From Isoetes taiwanensis (Eukaryota; Streptophyta; Lycopodiopsida; Isoetales; Isoetaceae), in assembly GCA_021234155.1 (NCBI GenBank), contig JAJEKV010000027.1, forward strand, positions 8,358,873-8,422,872: DNA of 64,000 nucleotides, given 5' to 3'. Both the position numbers and the translations under genes were made by a program. The notes under the pieces are model-generated. The model was given only the letters and a program-made list of their open reading frames with translations, searched no databases and was not told where the DNA came from. This document shows positions 12,491 through 24,326 of the stretch, in pieces; positions within the stretch are counted from its first letter, which is position 1; the number at the start of each line of letters is the position of its first letter.

Positions 12491-13036
12491 TCAGTCCTTA
12501 GTTGTGGTGTACTTCTTCCCCTGTAAGAAGCTTTGTCCATCCTTCAAGTAGAACTTGATGTGATGTTGAAAGGTGAGATCATTCAACTTGTTCACAGCTT
12601 GTTCTCTGTCTGAACGTTGAGAGAAAACAAACTCTCTGAAGTCATCAGTCTCTTTAAGAAGCTCAATCACTGGAACGGGAGTGTAAGAATCTTCAATAAT
12701 TCGAACTAAAGTAGGAAGAGAAAAAGCCTTCTTCCTTCTAAGGCGCACAGAAAATCTGCTGAATATTTGGTCAATCTGATCATGAGTGTGGCCTACAAGT
12801 AAGAATCCGAGCTTCACTTTTCTAAAGATCCCTAGCTCCACTAACATGGCACAGTAAGCAAAGAGTGTTTGATTCTTGTTCTCCCTTGTATTATTGTCAA
12901 GTTGCAGGTAGAGCACTGGTGGTAATTGCTCTTGCTCGTACAGGACCTTGTTAAGAATTCTAATTGTGAGGAGATGGACCACAAGACACCGTGCCAGCAA
13001 AGGTTGTTGCAACTTCTTCACAAGGAGTTCGTTCAA
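12491..13036 (-). pseudogene. Transposon-derived DUF7869-like domain fragment
   Basis: A 181-codon open frame without an ATG start contains LYLQLDNNTRENKNQTLFAY, then a hydrophobic LVELGIF stretch and FLLVGHTHDQIDQIFSRFS. The QLDN-TRENKN and VGHTHDQIDQ-FSR signatures are those of the DUF7869 family, common in transposon-associated proteins of plants and invertebrates; I recall the family rather than having searched it. The DD/H-type residues suggest an RNase H-like or nuclease fold (inference). The upstream frame carries a stop just before the segment, so it is read as a broken copy, although an undetected intron is possible. Confidence 0.6.
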
Positions 13037-13064
13037 ACATGTCCCTTAGAGCCGATTGAAATTC

Positions 13065-13510
13065 CGAAATCCATGTGTCACCACGGTTGTGTGAAGAGGA
13101 GTAGATGCTATGAGGTCATCTTCATTCCTTGTTTGTCTAAGTGAAGAAGGAGAAACTACAAATGGCTGGGGTAGTCTGTTCCAAAAAACTTACTGAGGTC
13201 GAGCCTCTGTAGTGTCGAGGGATGGTACAAAAGGTGGTGGAAGATTGCTATGTGGAACAGGTGAGGCAATGAAAGGAGGTGGCAACCTGTTTCTTACTAG
13301 ACTTGGAGAGGGCTGGAAAGGTGGTGGTAATCTACTAGTTACTGGACTCGGAGTGTCTTCGAGGAGTAACAAGGACCTTGACGAGGTAGGAGTTGGAAAA
13401 GCATCTGCGTCACGTGTTCCATCTGAAGTAGAGGTACTAGAGGAAACAAAAGGTGGTGGTAGTTTGTTCACGACCCGGAATACTGTTTGGTGTGATGCAT
13501 TTGCTGTGTA
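13065..13510 (-). other. Proline-rich exon with four LPPPF repeats and a consensus splice donor
   Basis: The minus-strand frame around 13471-13196 encodes four LPPPF motifs separated by Ser/Thr-rich linkers. It ends at a perfect donor (A|GTAAGT, about 13194). About 57 bp on lies a polypyrimidine tract and a TTCACTTAG acceptor (about 13141). The joined frame continues QTRNEDDLIASTPLHTTVVTHG before a stop. LPPPF runs resemble ligands of EVH1/SH3-type domains (inference). It may be the upstream part of the DUF7869-like element or a separate gene; no homologue recognised. Confidence 0.35.
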
Positions 13511-13795
13511 AGTCCACGAAACCTATTCTATAATACATTAGTCCAGCCTGTTTCGTATTCCACTTTACATAGAAAAAGACAGCAGACCATAGTCTACCTT
13601 TAAAAAGGAAAATTTAGCGCCTCAGTTGCATATTCCGATTGTAAAGCTTCAGTCGCCAGCCCGAGTGCCTTCTATTCTATTTAGAGTTGTTGTATTCCAG
13701 ATCACATAGCGAAAAACATGGACATATAAGCATTTTAGATATGTTAGATTTTACTTCTTATTCCAGAATAGGAATTTAGAACTTTATCGAGGGCT

Positions 13796-14145
13796 AAAGT
13801 GTATTCCGGAGTACACTTTGCCCTTCATAAAGAAGGCAAAGTGTATTCCGGAATACACTTTGCCTTTTGTCAGAAGGGAAAAGTGTATTCCGGAATACAT
13901 TTTGCCCTTCAGACAGAAGGCAAAGTATATTCCGGAATACACTTTGCCTAAAGACAAAAGGCAAAGTGTATTCCGGAATACACTTTTGCTTTTGTCTTTA
14001 GGAGAAGTGTATTCGAAATACACTTTGCCTAGAGATAAAAGCCAAAGTGTATTTCGGAATACACTTTGCCCTTCAGACAAAAGGCAAAGTGTATTCCAGA
14101 ATACACTTTGGCTTTTGCCTCTAGCCAAAGTGTATTTTGGAATAA
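13796..14145. repeat. Array of about 9 palindromes, 41-bp period
   Basis: The palindrome AAGTGTATTCCGGAATACAC (arms continue to CAAAG...CTTTG) recurs near 13797, 13838, 13879, 13920, 13961, 14002, 14041, 14082 and 14124. Most copies are perfect or one base off around the TTCCGGAA centre. The spacers (for example GCCCTTCATAAAGAAGGC) are themselves inverted, so the tract can fold as a series of hairpins on either strand. Open frames on both strands here are by-products of the repeat. Confidence 0.92.
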
Positions 14146-14365
14146 GAATTTAGTAGCTTTGATGAACTTAGTCCTTGTTTTTTGCCTTTAACAATCCCTT
14201 TTTAGTTAGTTTGGCACACAAAAAAGCCAGCTCGTTGGACTTTTTTCTGATTGTTTTTTCTTATTTTTGCCCGTATTTAACACACAAATTAGCAATAATT
14301 ATTCTGGAATACATTTTTCTATCTTTTTTTTACTCTTGACAAAGTTGTTTGAAACATGAATTTGG

Positions 14366-14835
14366 CAGGCAAGAAGGAAGCAAGAGGGCACCAAAGAAAG
14401 TGCTCAAGATAGTCAAACGGCCACACCCACAGAGAAAGTCGCAGAAACTGCTGCTGCAACCCAGGCTGTCGAAGACGGTCTTCGAGTTGGAGCTCTGATC
14501 GCGAACTGGTGGGTCTGAGGTTGGTGGAGCTTTGATTATATATGTGTCTTATTTGAAGTTAAGTGTGGATATGTGACGTGCTCATTTATTGATAAAGTGT
14601 TTGCTTTGTGCAGGAGAAGACCTACTTAAAAAATAAACATGTGGACTATGTAGTCAAACGTGAAGATAGCACATACATAGTATCCATTAAGGATGAGCAG
14701 TTGTCCGGATTTCATCCACATGGAAAGGATAAGATGATTCATACCTTGCAAGCACTTGTTGTACATATACAATCAAGTGCTTGGAATCGATCCAGTTTTA
14801 GGTTGGTTTACAGTTGTAGAACAGTTGTGATGTAA
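14366..14835 (+). other. Two exon-like coding segments, unrecognised
   Basis: After a plausible acceptor (TTTGGCAG, ending about 14369) a frame reads ARRKQEGTKESAQDSQTATP and stays open to a TGA near 14517. A second segment from a TGTGCAG acceptor (about 14612) reads EKTYLKNKHVDYVVKREDST and stays open to 14835. They could be 3' exons of a gene whose 5' part lies in or before the palindrome array. No family recognised. Confidence 0.22.
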
Positions 14836-15284
14836 GTTGGCTGAGTTTATAAAGATCATATTATGATTTCTTTTCAATGAAAAGTAATGACCATGTGAAT
14901 TAATTTAATAATTACAAAGACTTGTGTCATTTTCTGTGCAGCATTTTATGTACTTAAAACATTCTGGTTGTTTCAGGTAATCTTTAATACATACATGTCC
15001 ATGTCCTTCAGTACAAAGAAACAACCAATCATAAAATTGCATATTTCCATACAATTCACATCCATTCATAAAATTTATGCAATTGCCTACATTCATCCAA
15101 TTCAGCTCTATTCACACAATTGCCTACACTAGCTGCCCTTGTCATATACACAAATCCTCTAAGCACCAAAACATGTACAGTAAAAAAATAAGTTAGGTAT
15201 TCAAATGGAATTAGAAGCAAAAACTTTTTACATTCAAAATTTTTCTTGGGCGTATGGCTTTACATCAGAACATCATTTTAGAAA

Positions 15285-15450
15285 TTTAAATGCCCGGAGG
15301 CTTCAACTATTCACAACAAAAAATCCCGGAGGCTTGCAGTCATATAGTAAGAAAATAGCCCGGAGGCATGTACATTCCCTCGAAAAAGATAGAAGCTGGA
15401 GGCACGTTGGTGTGAAGCTAGAGGCAAGCTGGAGGCTAAGAACAAGGAAA
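15285..15450. repeat. GGAGGC-rich degenerate tandem repeat
   Basis: The core CCCGGAGGC / CTGGAGGC / CTAGAGGC appears about six times at irregular 20-45-bp spacing. Confidence 0.5.
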
Positions 15451-15480
15451 AAAAAAAGAGGTGCTGTGCCCTAACAAATG

Positions 15481-15905
15481 TCATTCATCTGCTTCACCAT
15501 CTGCAAAACAAAAAAAATAAGAAATAACCGTTAGTTGAATGCTTAAGAAAAGAAAGAAAACATGCATGTACCATTTAGCAACGCCATGAACTCCTCGAAT
15601 TCAGCGGATTCGTCTTCAACTTCTTCATCTTCTTCTTCATCTTCGGCTTCTTCTCCTTCGGTAGACCACTCATTCTCTGAAGAATCTCCTTCCCTGCCTT
15701 CAAGAACACCTGTGATGAACTCCTGCTCCAAAATTTCCTCTGATTCCTCATTCTCTGATTCCTCATCAGAGGAATCAGAGGAATCGGAAGCATTCAAAGC
15801 AAGAACCGTGGGCAGCGGAGGGAACAGCGGAGGGAACACCTCTTCCAGCCGTAATAGGCGCCTCTTGGAGGACACCTCCGGCTCTTCCCTAGCTGATCTC
15901 TTCAT
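15481..15905 (-). CDS. Small acidic Ser/Glu-rich protein, 2 exons, 117 aa
   Basis: Exon 1 15905-15572 and exon 2 15500-15481 joined by a GT-AG intron (donor G|GTACATG, acceptor TTTTGCAG) give a 117-residue protein. Seen: a basic N-terminus (MKRSAREE, SSKRRLLRLEE) that could act as a nuclear signal, a proline-rich hydrophobic stretch (VFPPLFPPLP), then a long Asp/Ser/Glu-rich tail ending FMALLNDGEADE. The splice keeps the acidic character through the new C-terminus, which favours this model over the unspliced reading. No family recognised. The opposite strand is open too (Ser-rich) but lacks this splice support. It might be a transposon accessory protein or a host acidic nuclear protein. Confidence 0.45.
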
Positions 15906-16900
15906 GGCGATGGACTAGCGAAATTGGGCGAAAGATCCTAGCGAAGATTGGGCGGAGAATGGGCGCCAAACTAGGCTGGAATAGATATAGGATGCATTAG
16001 ACATGAAAATCGTAGGAATGATTCAAATTCCAGTCCTATCAACCATCATTAAATGCCATTATGTGCATGTTTCAAAATTTGAGCCATGCATAATACCATA
16101 AATATCCAATATCTTCCTTGTTTAACCTTATTCCTAAACCTATATGGTTTGAGTTTAACCTGAAAATGAACACCGATATAATTCGAATTTAACATACTAT
16201 TTAATACCAAGATGCTGCGTGGATCGCACGACGCAAAATGAAGGTGTACAATTTGTATGCCCCAGCACAATTCGCTTCGTGTGAGCCGAACGTCCGTACT
16301 AACCTCATTTTTGAAATTTGCAACGTGCATATGGAAATCGAAAAGTCCATTCTCCTACAATCCATGCTTTTATACATTAAGCAAATTCAAATTTCGAATT
16401 GTAGGGGGCGGGAAGCTTGTATTGGGATGAAGTAAAGATCCCGGTTAAGGCGCAATCGCAGCGCCTCGAAATGAAAGTCGGATACAAAGCTTCAACCTAC
16501 ACATTCAAATTTTGAAATGTAGAAGGCGGGAAGCTTGTATGGCCATGGCCTCTAAATGAAAATAATGCAAGACAAGAATCGGTGACGCGCACGCTTGGTA
16601 TCTGACAAACCAAGAGACACCGTCATGAGTTGCCGGTATGCTATAATGCAAGTGGCTTTTTAGAAGCGCCACGTGTTGCATCAGTCTGTCTGACAACCAA
16701 CAGAATTAAATACATATGGCGCCATGAATGTGCGATCCCCCTTATTCCGGGAGAATATTCCAAGCAAATCTGTAATTATGAGAGTTTGGTATCCTAGGTG
16801 GCATGGGAAAAAAGGGGCGGAAATATGACGTGGAATGGCTGATAGGAGGCTGTTTTGAGACCCCAAATCCACCCTAATGATATAATTTGATGATTCATTA
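15906..16900. other. Intergenic, nothing recognised
   Basis: AAATTTCGAATTGTAGGGGG and a diverged partner (AAATTTTGAAATGTAGAAGG) at about 16388 and 16507 mark a small duplication of about 120 bp containing GCGGGAAGCTTGTAT. No gene. Confidence 0.4.
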
Positions 16901-16924
16901 TGTTGTAAATTCTATCCCCCCCCT

Positions 16925-17850
16925 CCTATTGAAGATGTTCTTGCCGTAGATCCAAATTTCCCTCCTGGATATGCTTGTTCACTAAGGTCTCGAGAGACAT
17001 AAGTGGCAACAAGGTGGGTGTCCTTCCAGCAAAAACCGCAAATGGATATACAGGTTGGTTTTCTCACACTTATGGCCTTTGAAAAATGGTTATATGTTCC
17101 ATCAGTCTATATCTAGAAAGATGTCATTGTTAGTGCCCATGCTCGTGACAGTTTTGGACATCTTCCAATATTACCTACATTGGATAACATTAAGAATACA
17201 TGGCCAGTTGGTGCCAAGTTCCATGGCATCCCAGAGCTTTATATTAGGCAATGCATCTCAGCATGCAAATGAAACACAAGCATGTGATGCGCATTAGGAA
17301 TGAAAGTTTATTTAATTAGAAGGAGGATATGCCCATTGCCCCCTTTGATGCTCGCTTGGAGGAATTGCAAGTACAACATAGAATTAGGTTATATTGTCAT
17401 CATTGTAGAGTATGGATAAATAATATGCAATGTGTTGACTATATATGTCATAGAAGAGGCAAAGTTCGCAGGTATGGATTGCAAGGAGAGAGGCAAACTA
17501 GAAGAAGTTTCAAGACACAATGTGGATTCAAACTTTGTATAGTTATCTTGCCCAGGATGGCTCTAGCATCGCCAAGATACTTATTTGCACTGGTCATGAT
17601 GGCCACAATCCATAGTCCGAGGATGACCAATGGTCCCTCCCCTTACATCCATCTATGTTGGAAGAGGCTACTAGTATGCTATTAGGGACTATGGATTTTC
17701 AGGCTGTGTGGGGCAACATGATCAAGAGGGGAAAGGAGATACGTAACAGTGTCATTAAACCAATAGATAAAGTCATGTACCTTCCCAAGATGGCGCGTGA
17801 GGACATCTGGTGCCTTGAATATCAATTGCGGCTAAGTGATACAATCATAT
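16925..17850 (+). pseudogene. Decayed coding remnant, unidentified
   Basis: Reading on the plus strand from 16925 gives EDVLAVDPNFPPGYACSLRS, a stop, and further on SFGHLPILPTLDNIKNTWPV and AKFHGIPELYIRQCISACK, interrupted by several TAA/TAG codons. A second open stretch is at 17329-17682 (EDMPIAPFDARLEELQVQHR, then a Cys/His-rich stretch). The patchwork of long coding-like runs with stops looks like an old transposon or gene relic. No family assigned. Confidence 0.3.
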
Positions 17851-18435
17851 AACTCTCGCTTTGCCAATTTTTTGTTTCATATAGACTATAAAACGATGTG
17901 TTTTGTTGAATTGCCTACAAGTTTGAGTGACGTTAAGGTTATGGTCTCCTATATATTGCAGTGGCATCATTTGGTCCTGATTCGATGAAGTAGAGAGCGG
18001 AAAGGATAGTTGGGTAGGGTCACACAATGTAATTTACCACCAGCCCTATGCACCTGCCCATGATGACCCAGCAAAACGTCCATGGATTATGGTTATCTAA
18101 GATCCATGGATGTTGGAGCAAGCACTTAGATATAGCCAAAATGCGGCATGGACCATGGATTCAACTTTCAGGACAAATATGTATGGTTGTCCACTATATG
18201 GTGCGCATGTTCCAAACCACAATGGGATGGATATTCCTGTTTTCTATATGCTATGTACGACAGCACCTGGCTGATCTATGTATCTGCAACTGCTACTATC
18301 TGATCCAAAACCACAATGTGATCCTGAGATATCTCATCCTCAACATCATGATCCTCAATAGCATGCTCATGGCCATGCCTACTAGACTTTGTCTCCGTCG
18401 ACGTCTCTCAGCCCCAGACGCTCGCAATGCCAATA

Positions 18436-18853
18436 CCATTAACATTAATTAATGCAAACCATTGCATTCCACACTTAGAAATAAAATTCCCCCTTAAACC
18501 CCCTTTGGTTTGGGTGCATATTCACACGGGGGGTGACTCCGGGCACCGAGAGCTGTTGGATGAGCATATATGCCTTTTATTCCTCGATCTAGACCATACA
18601 TAGAGATCCTCGTTTGTGGGGTATGCCTTGTACAAGTTTTAGTATACTGTATAACACAGTTTGCGAAATACTATAAGATTTGAGACAATGTACTATATGG
18701 TGTTGATTTTGTACATGTATAACATGATTTTACGGGCTCTCGCCGCCCTACGTCACCCCCCGTGTGAATATGCACCCAAACCAAAGGGGGTTTAAGGGGG
18801 AATTTTATTTCTAAGTGTGGAATGCAATGGTTTGCATTAATTAATGTTAATGG
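18436..18853. mobile_element. MITE with 102-bp terminal inverted repeats and TA target duplication
   Basis: The left arm 18436-18537 (CCATTAACATTAATTAATGC onward to CGGGGGGTGAC) is repeated in inverse at 18752-18853 with no mismatch that I could find. TA dinucleotides sit directly outside both ends (18434-18435 and 18854-18855), which fits Tc1/mariner-type integration. The 214-bp centre has no ORF, so the element is non-autonomous. Arm identity implies recent insertion. Confidence 0.88.
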
Positions 18854-20281
18854 TAGTTATGTGTTGGTAGTTATACTTAAAAAAATTTTTTGGCCCTTCG
18901 GGCCCTAACAAAGGAGGTAAATTTTAATGGCCTTAGGAATTGTGTAAAGATTGATGAAAAAAATAGAAAAGCAATTAATACAAACCAAACATTTGCATAA
19001 TTCTCATCATATGATTATGTGAGAATCGATAGAGATATCAATATATTGCCACAATTTATTGAACTTACATGGCATAGCAAATACTGTAGCATCAATATAA
19101 ACATATTGAATATGCATGACATAGCGAATATCATGTAGCATCAAACATCCAATCAGAGTATGAAATATCCTCACTTTGACCGTAGTATGAAATAAAATCT
19201 AGACAATTGAGATGGTGCCCGGCCTTGTCACTATCTCGCTTATAAGACATAATCACCGAAACACACCGATACTAAAGAGTGCCGCTATGGAAATAAGACT
19301 TCCAATCGATTTCTCCACATGGGTAAGATCAAGCCCGCTTTACGATTTCCATTTATCTAGTCATATAACAAATCCAAGGAACCGGATCAGCTAATGGATT
19401 AGTTTTTGGTCGACGTTGATCTAAATTTACTCGAACATACTGCACCGCTTCGGTACATTTAGAGAGGTTGCCTACTACTATTTTAACCGAAAGGTCCACA
19501 CCATGACAATACCGCTCGAGGAACCAAAATGCCGATACCACCCAAATATAACGATATATCCAAGCCGTAAGTAACCGAAAGTAATTAAATATAATAAGCA
19601 CAAGCCCGAAGAAATATGCTCACCCACTATGATTGCAGCCTCTGCTTGGTATACCGTGGTGGAATTGACCATCTCCCGTAAGTGATGAACATGAGTCGTT
19701 ATGTGAAACGTGGCCTAGTTACATCAATGCCCTTTCAAACAAAGTTATCTTTCCCAACAAGATGAGATGAATGTATTTTGAAATCTAGATGAGTTTGTCG
19801 GACCATGGATGCCATTCACGATAAAAAAGTGATGGCAAATATGTGATGACTCAAAAATGGCTATGTTTAAGCAAGACATGCCCCTGAAAAGTTCAATGTC
19901 TGCACTTAATGGACGCCTTCTTTCCAGTGGTTCAAGAAGTTATAGACATGTAGTCGGCAATAGAGATGAATCAAGGACCGCAAAATAGGGCGCAGGAAAT
20001 TGAGCACAAAGTGAGTATAAAAATGTTATACCAGAAAGAAACATGCAAGTTTCGGGCTACCGATCTCCAACCCTTGGCATCACCCAACTCCACAAAGGCG
20101 CCATAATAATCCGCAAGCCACATAACCAAAGACCAATACCCGTGAAAAGATAGAGCGTAACCATTCCTGTGAGCAACATGTCCCTTGAGAGAAAACAGTT
20201 GAAATTTCTATAATGGCCACAATGTGGCAGCTACAGATCCAAAAACTCTGTTCTGTTCTGAGGACAAAAGTTATAATTGGT
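18854..20281. other. Intergenic, nothing recognised
   Basis: Holds a small GGCCCTTCGGGCCC hairpin near 18892; otherwise no gene or repeat seen. Confidence 0.45.
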
Positions 20282-20715
20282 ACAACCAAACAACCAAACA
20301 TGCAGAGGCCCACACTTTTTGATCTGCAAGCGCCAATTCCGTGAGCCCATTCTCGAAAACGCTTAGACTTGAGCTTTCAATCTTCCATTGGGCAAGGTGA
20401 GCCAAGGTACCGACCGTCCCGTGCGGGTCCCCGCATTCCCTCGCATTCCCCGTGATCATGCTCATAGCCCCCGAGCAAACGATCTAGACCGGGTCGATCT
20501 AGGCCGATCTCAGGCTCAGAACAACCAAACATGCAGAGGCCCACACTTTTTGATCCGCAAGCGCCAATTCCGTGAGCCCATTCTCAAAAAACGCTAAACT
20601 TGAGCTTTCAATCTTCCATCGGGCAAGGTGAGCCAAGGTACCGACCGCCTGCGCGGGTCCCCGTGCATTCCCCGCATCATGCTCATAGCCCCGAGCAAAC
20701 GATCTAGACTGGTCG
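20282..20715. repeat. Tandem duplication, about 240-bp unit
   Basis: The block from ACAACCAAACATGCAGAGGC to GAGCAAACGATCTAGAC is present at about 20282-20500 and again at 20521-20715. Differences include small indels in the CCCCGCATTCCC tract and one CTG/CCG change. Confidence 0.85.
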
Positions 20716-22157
20716 AGCCCGGCATCAAACCCTATCTTTGCACCATTGCAAAAATTTGCAAAGCCATTGCTGGCAACCAGGCTTTCACCTTAACAGTCCC
20801 ACCAGACCCAACCTCTCGTCCAACTAAAGAGTTCATCCTTTGCCTTCACCTGCCGATCCCTGCAAAAAGAAAATAGAATCGAAGAAGGAATAAAATCCTA
20901 AAATGGTTTTTTCGAATGCTTGCCCTGAAATGCGCTTGCATGTTGAGCCCCTAAAATAAAATAAAAAGAGGGCTTTTGTTGTGAGCCCTTGGATTTTGGA
21001 CCATTGAAAAAAAAAGCTAAATCAACGACTAAGAAATGGTGCACTCTAGATGTACGCATTAGTACATCTATTCGAATACGCCATGAAATCTTAGGAAAAC
21101 CTTTGTGAAAAGCGTACAAAAACACAAAAAAAACCCCCTGTTATTATGCTACATATTGCAACTCGCTACCATCCACTACTCCTTTCCCTGAGAAAATCTC
21201 TCTGCAATCTCAAGAGGTGTCATGGTTCTCTCATTTTTTGCCCACTCTATAGCTAGTCGTGGCTGTGCTCTAGCCCTATACTTGCCCTCTTGCTGACTAG
21301 CTAGGTATTCTCTCCTACTACATCTCTCCTGGCCACGTATTCGGATCCTTGCTCTTTGCCTCTCCAAAGATGCCCCATCCTCATCATGCATTGGGTGTCT
21401 CTTACGAGCACCTCAAGGTCTAGGAATCCATTCCACATCTCGATGGAATGTCCGTTGGTGCACTTGAGCACTCTGTAGCGTCATTCCTTGCGTCATCCCC
21501 TCATAGCCCTCTCCATGATCTCGTGTATGAGTGCATCCCTCATACGCACAAAACCACCTGTCTTGTGAAGTGGTAGGCAAGCCTGGAATAGACGTAACTA
21601 AACGCCGTATACTCCATATTCCATGCTGGACCCTGGAGTATCGATCATGTTTTTTTTAGAGAGGGGGAAGGCCATGTAATTGAAAGGGCTAATGCACTTA
21701 CTCGGTGCCTAGGGGACACATTTTCTCTACCTCCTTGTGTGTCCTCTTCAGCCATATCTATGCAACATCAACTTAAACTATGAGAAACCATGGAGCAATA
21801 AGCAACTAACACTAAACACTAAGTAGTTGAAGACCTAAGTAAATTGGCACAGCTAATATGGGTAACTAGTTGATAACAAATTGCTCTATACACTTTTCGA
21901 GTGGCCGGGTGGTGACCCGCTCCCGGCAACTGCCAGTTGCGGGACCCCACCATCCACCGGAAAGGGGTCCCAACTGACCTTCACCATACAAACGTCTCTC
22001 ATGGGTGGTGGACACACATTTAATGGTTCTTTTTAAAGATAAGATAAAGGACTTTGGTTGGAAATTATTTTGCAAAATGCCAAAACACGTCAGATAAATT
22101 ATGATACGCGGCACTGTATAAGCACCGGACAGAGCTTTTAGCTATGGAGTTTGAAGC
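20716..22157. other. Upstream flank of epoxide hydrolase B, no supported gene
   Basis: A minus-strand open frame at 21391-21176 (MHDEDGASLERQRARIRIRG, then Arg/Glu-rich) is helix-prone but unrecognised. No other coding evidence. Confidence 0.4.
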
Positions 22158-23794
22158 ATGGAAGGCGTTTCGCACAGATTTGTCCACACCAATGGCATCC
22201 GCATGCATATTGCAGAGAAAGGATCAGGTATTATCTTTAAATCAGCTTTTGCTTGACGATGACGAGTTTTCTGAGATGAATTTGCATACTTGGCAGGTCC
22301 GACAGTGCTGCTCTTGCATGGGTTTCCCGAATGCTGGTACTCATGGCGCCATCAGATCAACTCATTGGCAGATGCTGGATACCATGTAGTGGCCCCAGAT
22401 ATGCGAGGATATGGTGAATCTGATGCTCCAAAAGAAATCTCAAAATATTCCTCCTTGCATATTGTGGGGGACTTGATTGGCCTTCTCGATCATTTGCAGC
22501 AAGAAAAGGTATGGTTAAGTATATCTTTGTGAAGTTTTTGTTCTTGTTTAGTTATTAAAGAAAGAGGTATATTTATGAAGTTTTTGGTTCTTGCTTTAGT
22601 TACAAAAAGTTGCCTTTTCATCAGGTTTTGGTAGTGGGACATGACTGGGGAGCATTTATTGCATGGGATCTCTGCTTATTTCGACCTGATAGAGTTCGGG
22701 CATTTGTAGCTCTCAGCGTACATTACTTTGTGAGGAACCCTCTTGCCAGCCCTCTGTCTCTCCTAAAGCAAGCTCTGGGAGAGAATTTTTACATATGCAG
22801 ATTTCAGGTGGGTTTATAATTTTACGAGTGCATTTTAATAAAGCCGTCGTTTTTACAACAGTTCCTACATGAATAGTCATGTAAATCTAGTTAAATATCA
22901 GGCAAAAATGTTCGTAACAATTGGGATATTAATGTTATCAAACCATATAGGTAGCAATGACATATGGTAGCAATGAACTAGATCTTTTTGCAGTTTTTAA
23001 GCTTATCATTAGTGTTTTATTAACTGCAATTTACAGCAGTGCTTTAGTGTCTCTCGAATGTCTACCCAAAAATGGTATGCTATTTGCTGATTAGTCTGCT
23101 TGTTTAATTCTCCAGTTTGGCTCCTTGCAACCAACCATATTTACCACGTATTGTTTTACATTTTACATTCTGTATCCACTATTTTATGATAAATATCTAC
23201 GTGCTAACAACATCCCTGATGTCATTATATTTTTTTTAATGAATATGGACTAGGAACCAGGAAAAGCGGAGGCAGATTTTGCATCCAGGGATCTAAAATC
23301 CGTGTTTAATATCATATTCTTAAGCACGCATAACATTGTAATGTCTGGAATAGGGGCCGTTCCAGAGCCAGAACTGACATCATGGTTCACAGAAAATGAT
23401 GTTAAGTTCTATTCAGATCTGTATCGAAAGACTGGTTTTACTGGCCCACTAAATTATTATCGAGCGATCGATTTGTAAGAAATACTCAGCCTGCTACGTT
23501 GTCGTTAATATTTTTGCGGAATGAGTATTAAATTTGATTTTTGACAGAACATGGGAACTAAAGGCTCCCTGGACAGGCAAAACAATAGATGTCCCAACCA
23601 TGTTTATTACTGGTGATCGTGATGTAGTCTACAGCTTTCCAGGAGCAAAGGAGTTTATACATGGTGGAGATTTTTCTAAAGCTGTTGTAAACCTCCAGGA
23701 TGCCATTGTGATTGAAGATGCTGGCCATTTCATGCATCAAGAGAAAGCATCTCAGGTCAACGATCTCCTTGTAAAGTTCTTTAAAAAGTTTTGA
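22158..23794 (+). CDS. Soluble epoxide hydrolase (alpha/beta hydrolase), copy B, 5 exons, 310 aa
   Basis: Exons 22158-22227, 22297-22508, 22625-22807, 23254-23474 and 23548-23794 join with GT-AG introns into 311 codons including the stop. The ATG at 22158 was chosen because MEGVSHRFVHTNGIR aligns with copy A; an upstream ATG at 22144 is in another frame. Seen: HGFPE at residues 31-35, nucleophile GHDWG (Asp101), cap block GPLNYYRAID, acid in GDRD (Asp254) and base in DAGHFMHQEK (His289). All catalytic positions are present, so it should be active in hydrolysing epoxides of fatty acids or related metabolites. It diverges from copy A mainly in the cap domain after exon 3, the region expected to set substrate preference. 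The first three introns differ in size between copies but phases are identical. Confidence 0.94.
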
Positions 23795-24326
23795 TCGAGC
23801 ACAATGTTCTATAATATATTAATGTATGTTTCCTATCCCACCAATGCTGAATTTTGAACAATTGTTTTTTTGAAAGTAGTCTTTGCACCATCTTTGTCCC
23901 GGTCTTCTTTATCATGGCAATCCACATCAAAGGCCATCATTCCATTCCACCTGTGTTGCACAAAATTTATTTTATCGCACAGGGTCTGATACAACATTTG
24001 TATAGAGATCATCGAAAGAATCAAGAAAAAAAGGCATCAACAGAAGCAACAACAAAGAAACTCACTCATGCTTGCCTTTGCGTTCGCTAAGTGGCCTCAA
24101 CCAAATCTCCCGTCTCTTTGCTCTCAGAGTTGGTAATATCCTAAGATCAGGTCTTCAAAACCATAGATTCATACAAAAAGTGGCCCTATCTAAGCTCAAA
24201 TCACTTCCTCTCTTCATCAAACTAGTATTAAAGAGGAAGACAAAGCGATTGGGAGGGCTTTTGAAGCATTTCAAGCCGTCTATCGACCAAAGATTTTGGC
24301 TCCGCCGTGCAGTTTCGCGCTTGGTT
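23795..24326. other. 3' flank of epoxide hydrolase B
   Basis: ATAATATATTAATGT about 20 bp after the stop could serve as a plant-type polyadenylation region. No further gene recognised. Confidence 0.4.

Noticed and set aside
13784-14153. Open frames of over 110 codons on both strands in the palindrome array
   Set aside because: They are produced by the repeat itself (repeated YSGIHF/CIPEYTL-like peptides), mirror each other, and have no domain.
15562-15918. Ser-rich plus-strand ORF opposite the acidic protein
   Set aside because: It is the antisense reading of Asp/Glu/Ser codons; only the minus strand has a supported splice and sensible termini.
23558-23740. Minus-strand ORF inside exon 5 of epoxide hydrolase B
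   Set aside because: Antisense shadow of a well-supported exon; the same shadow occurs opposite copy A.
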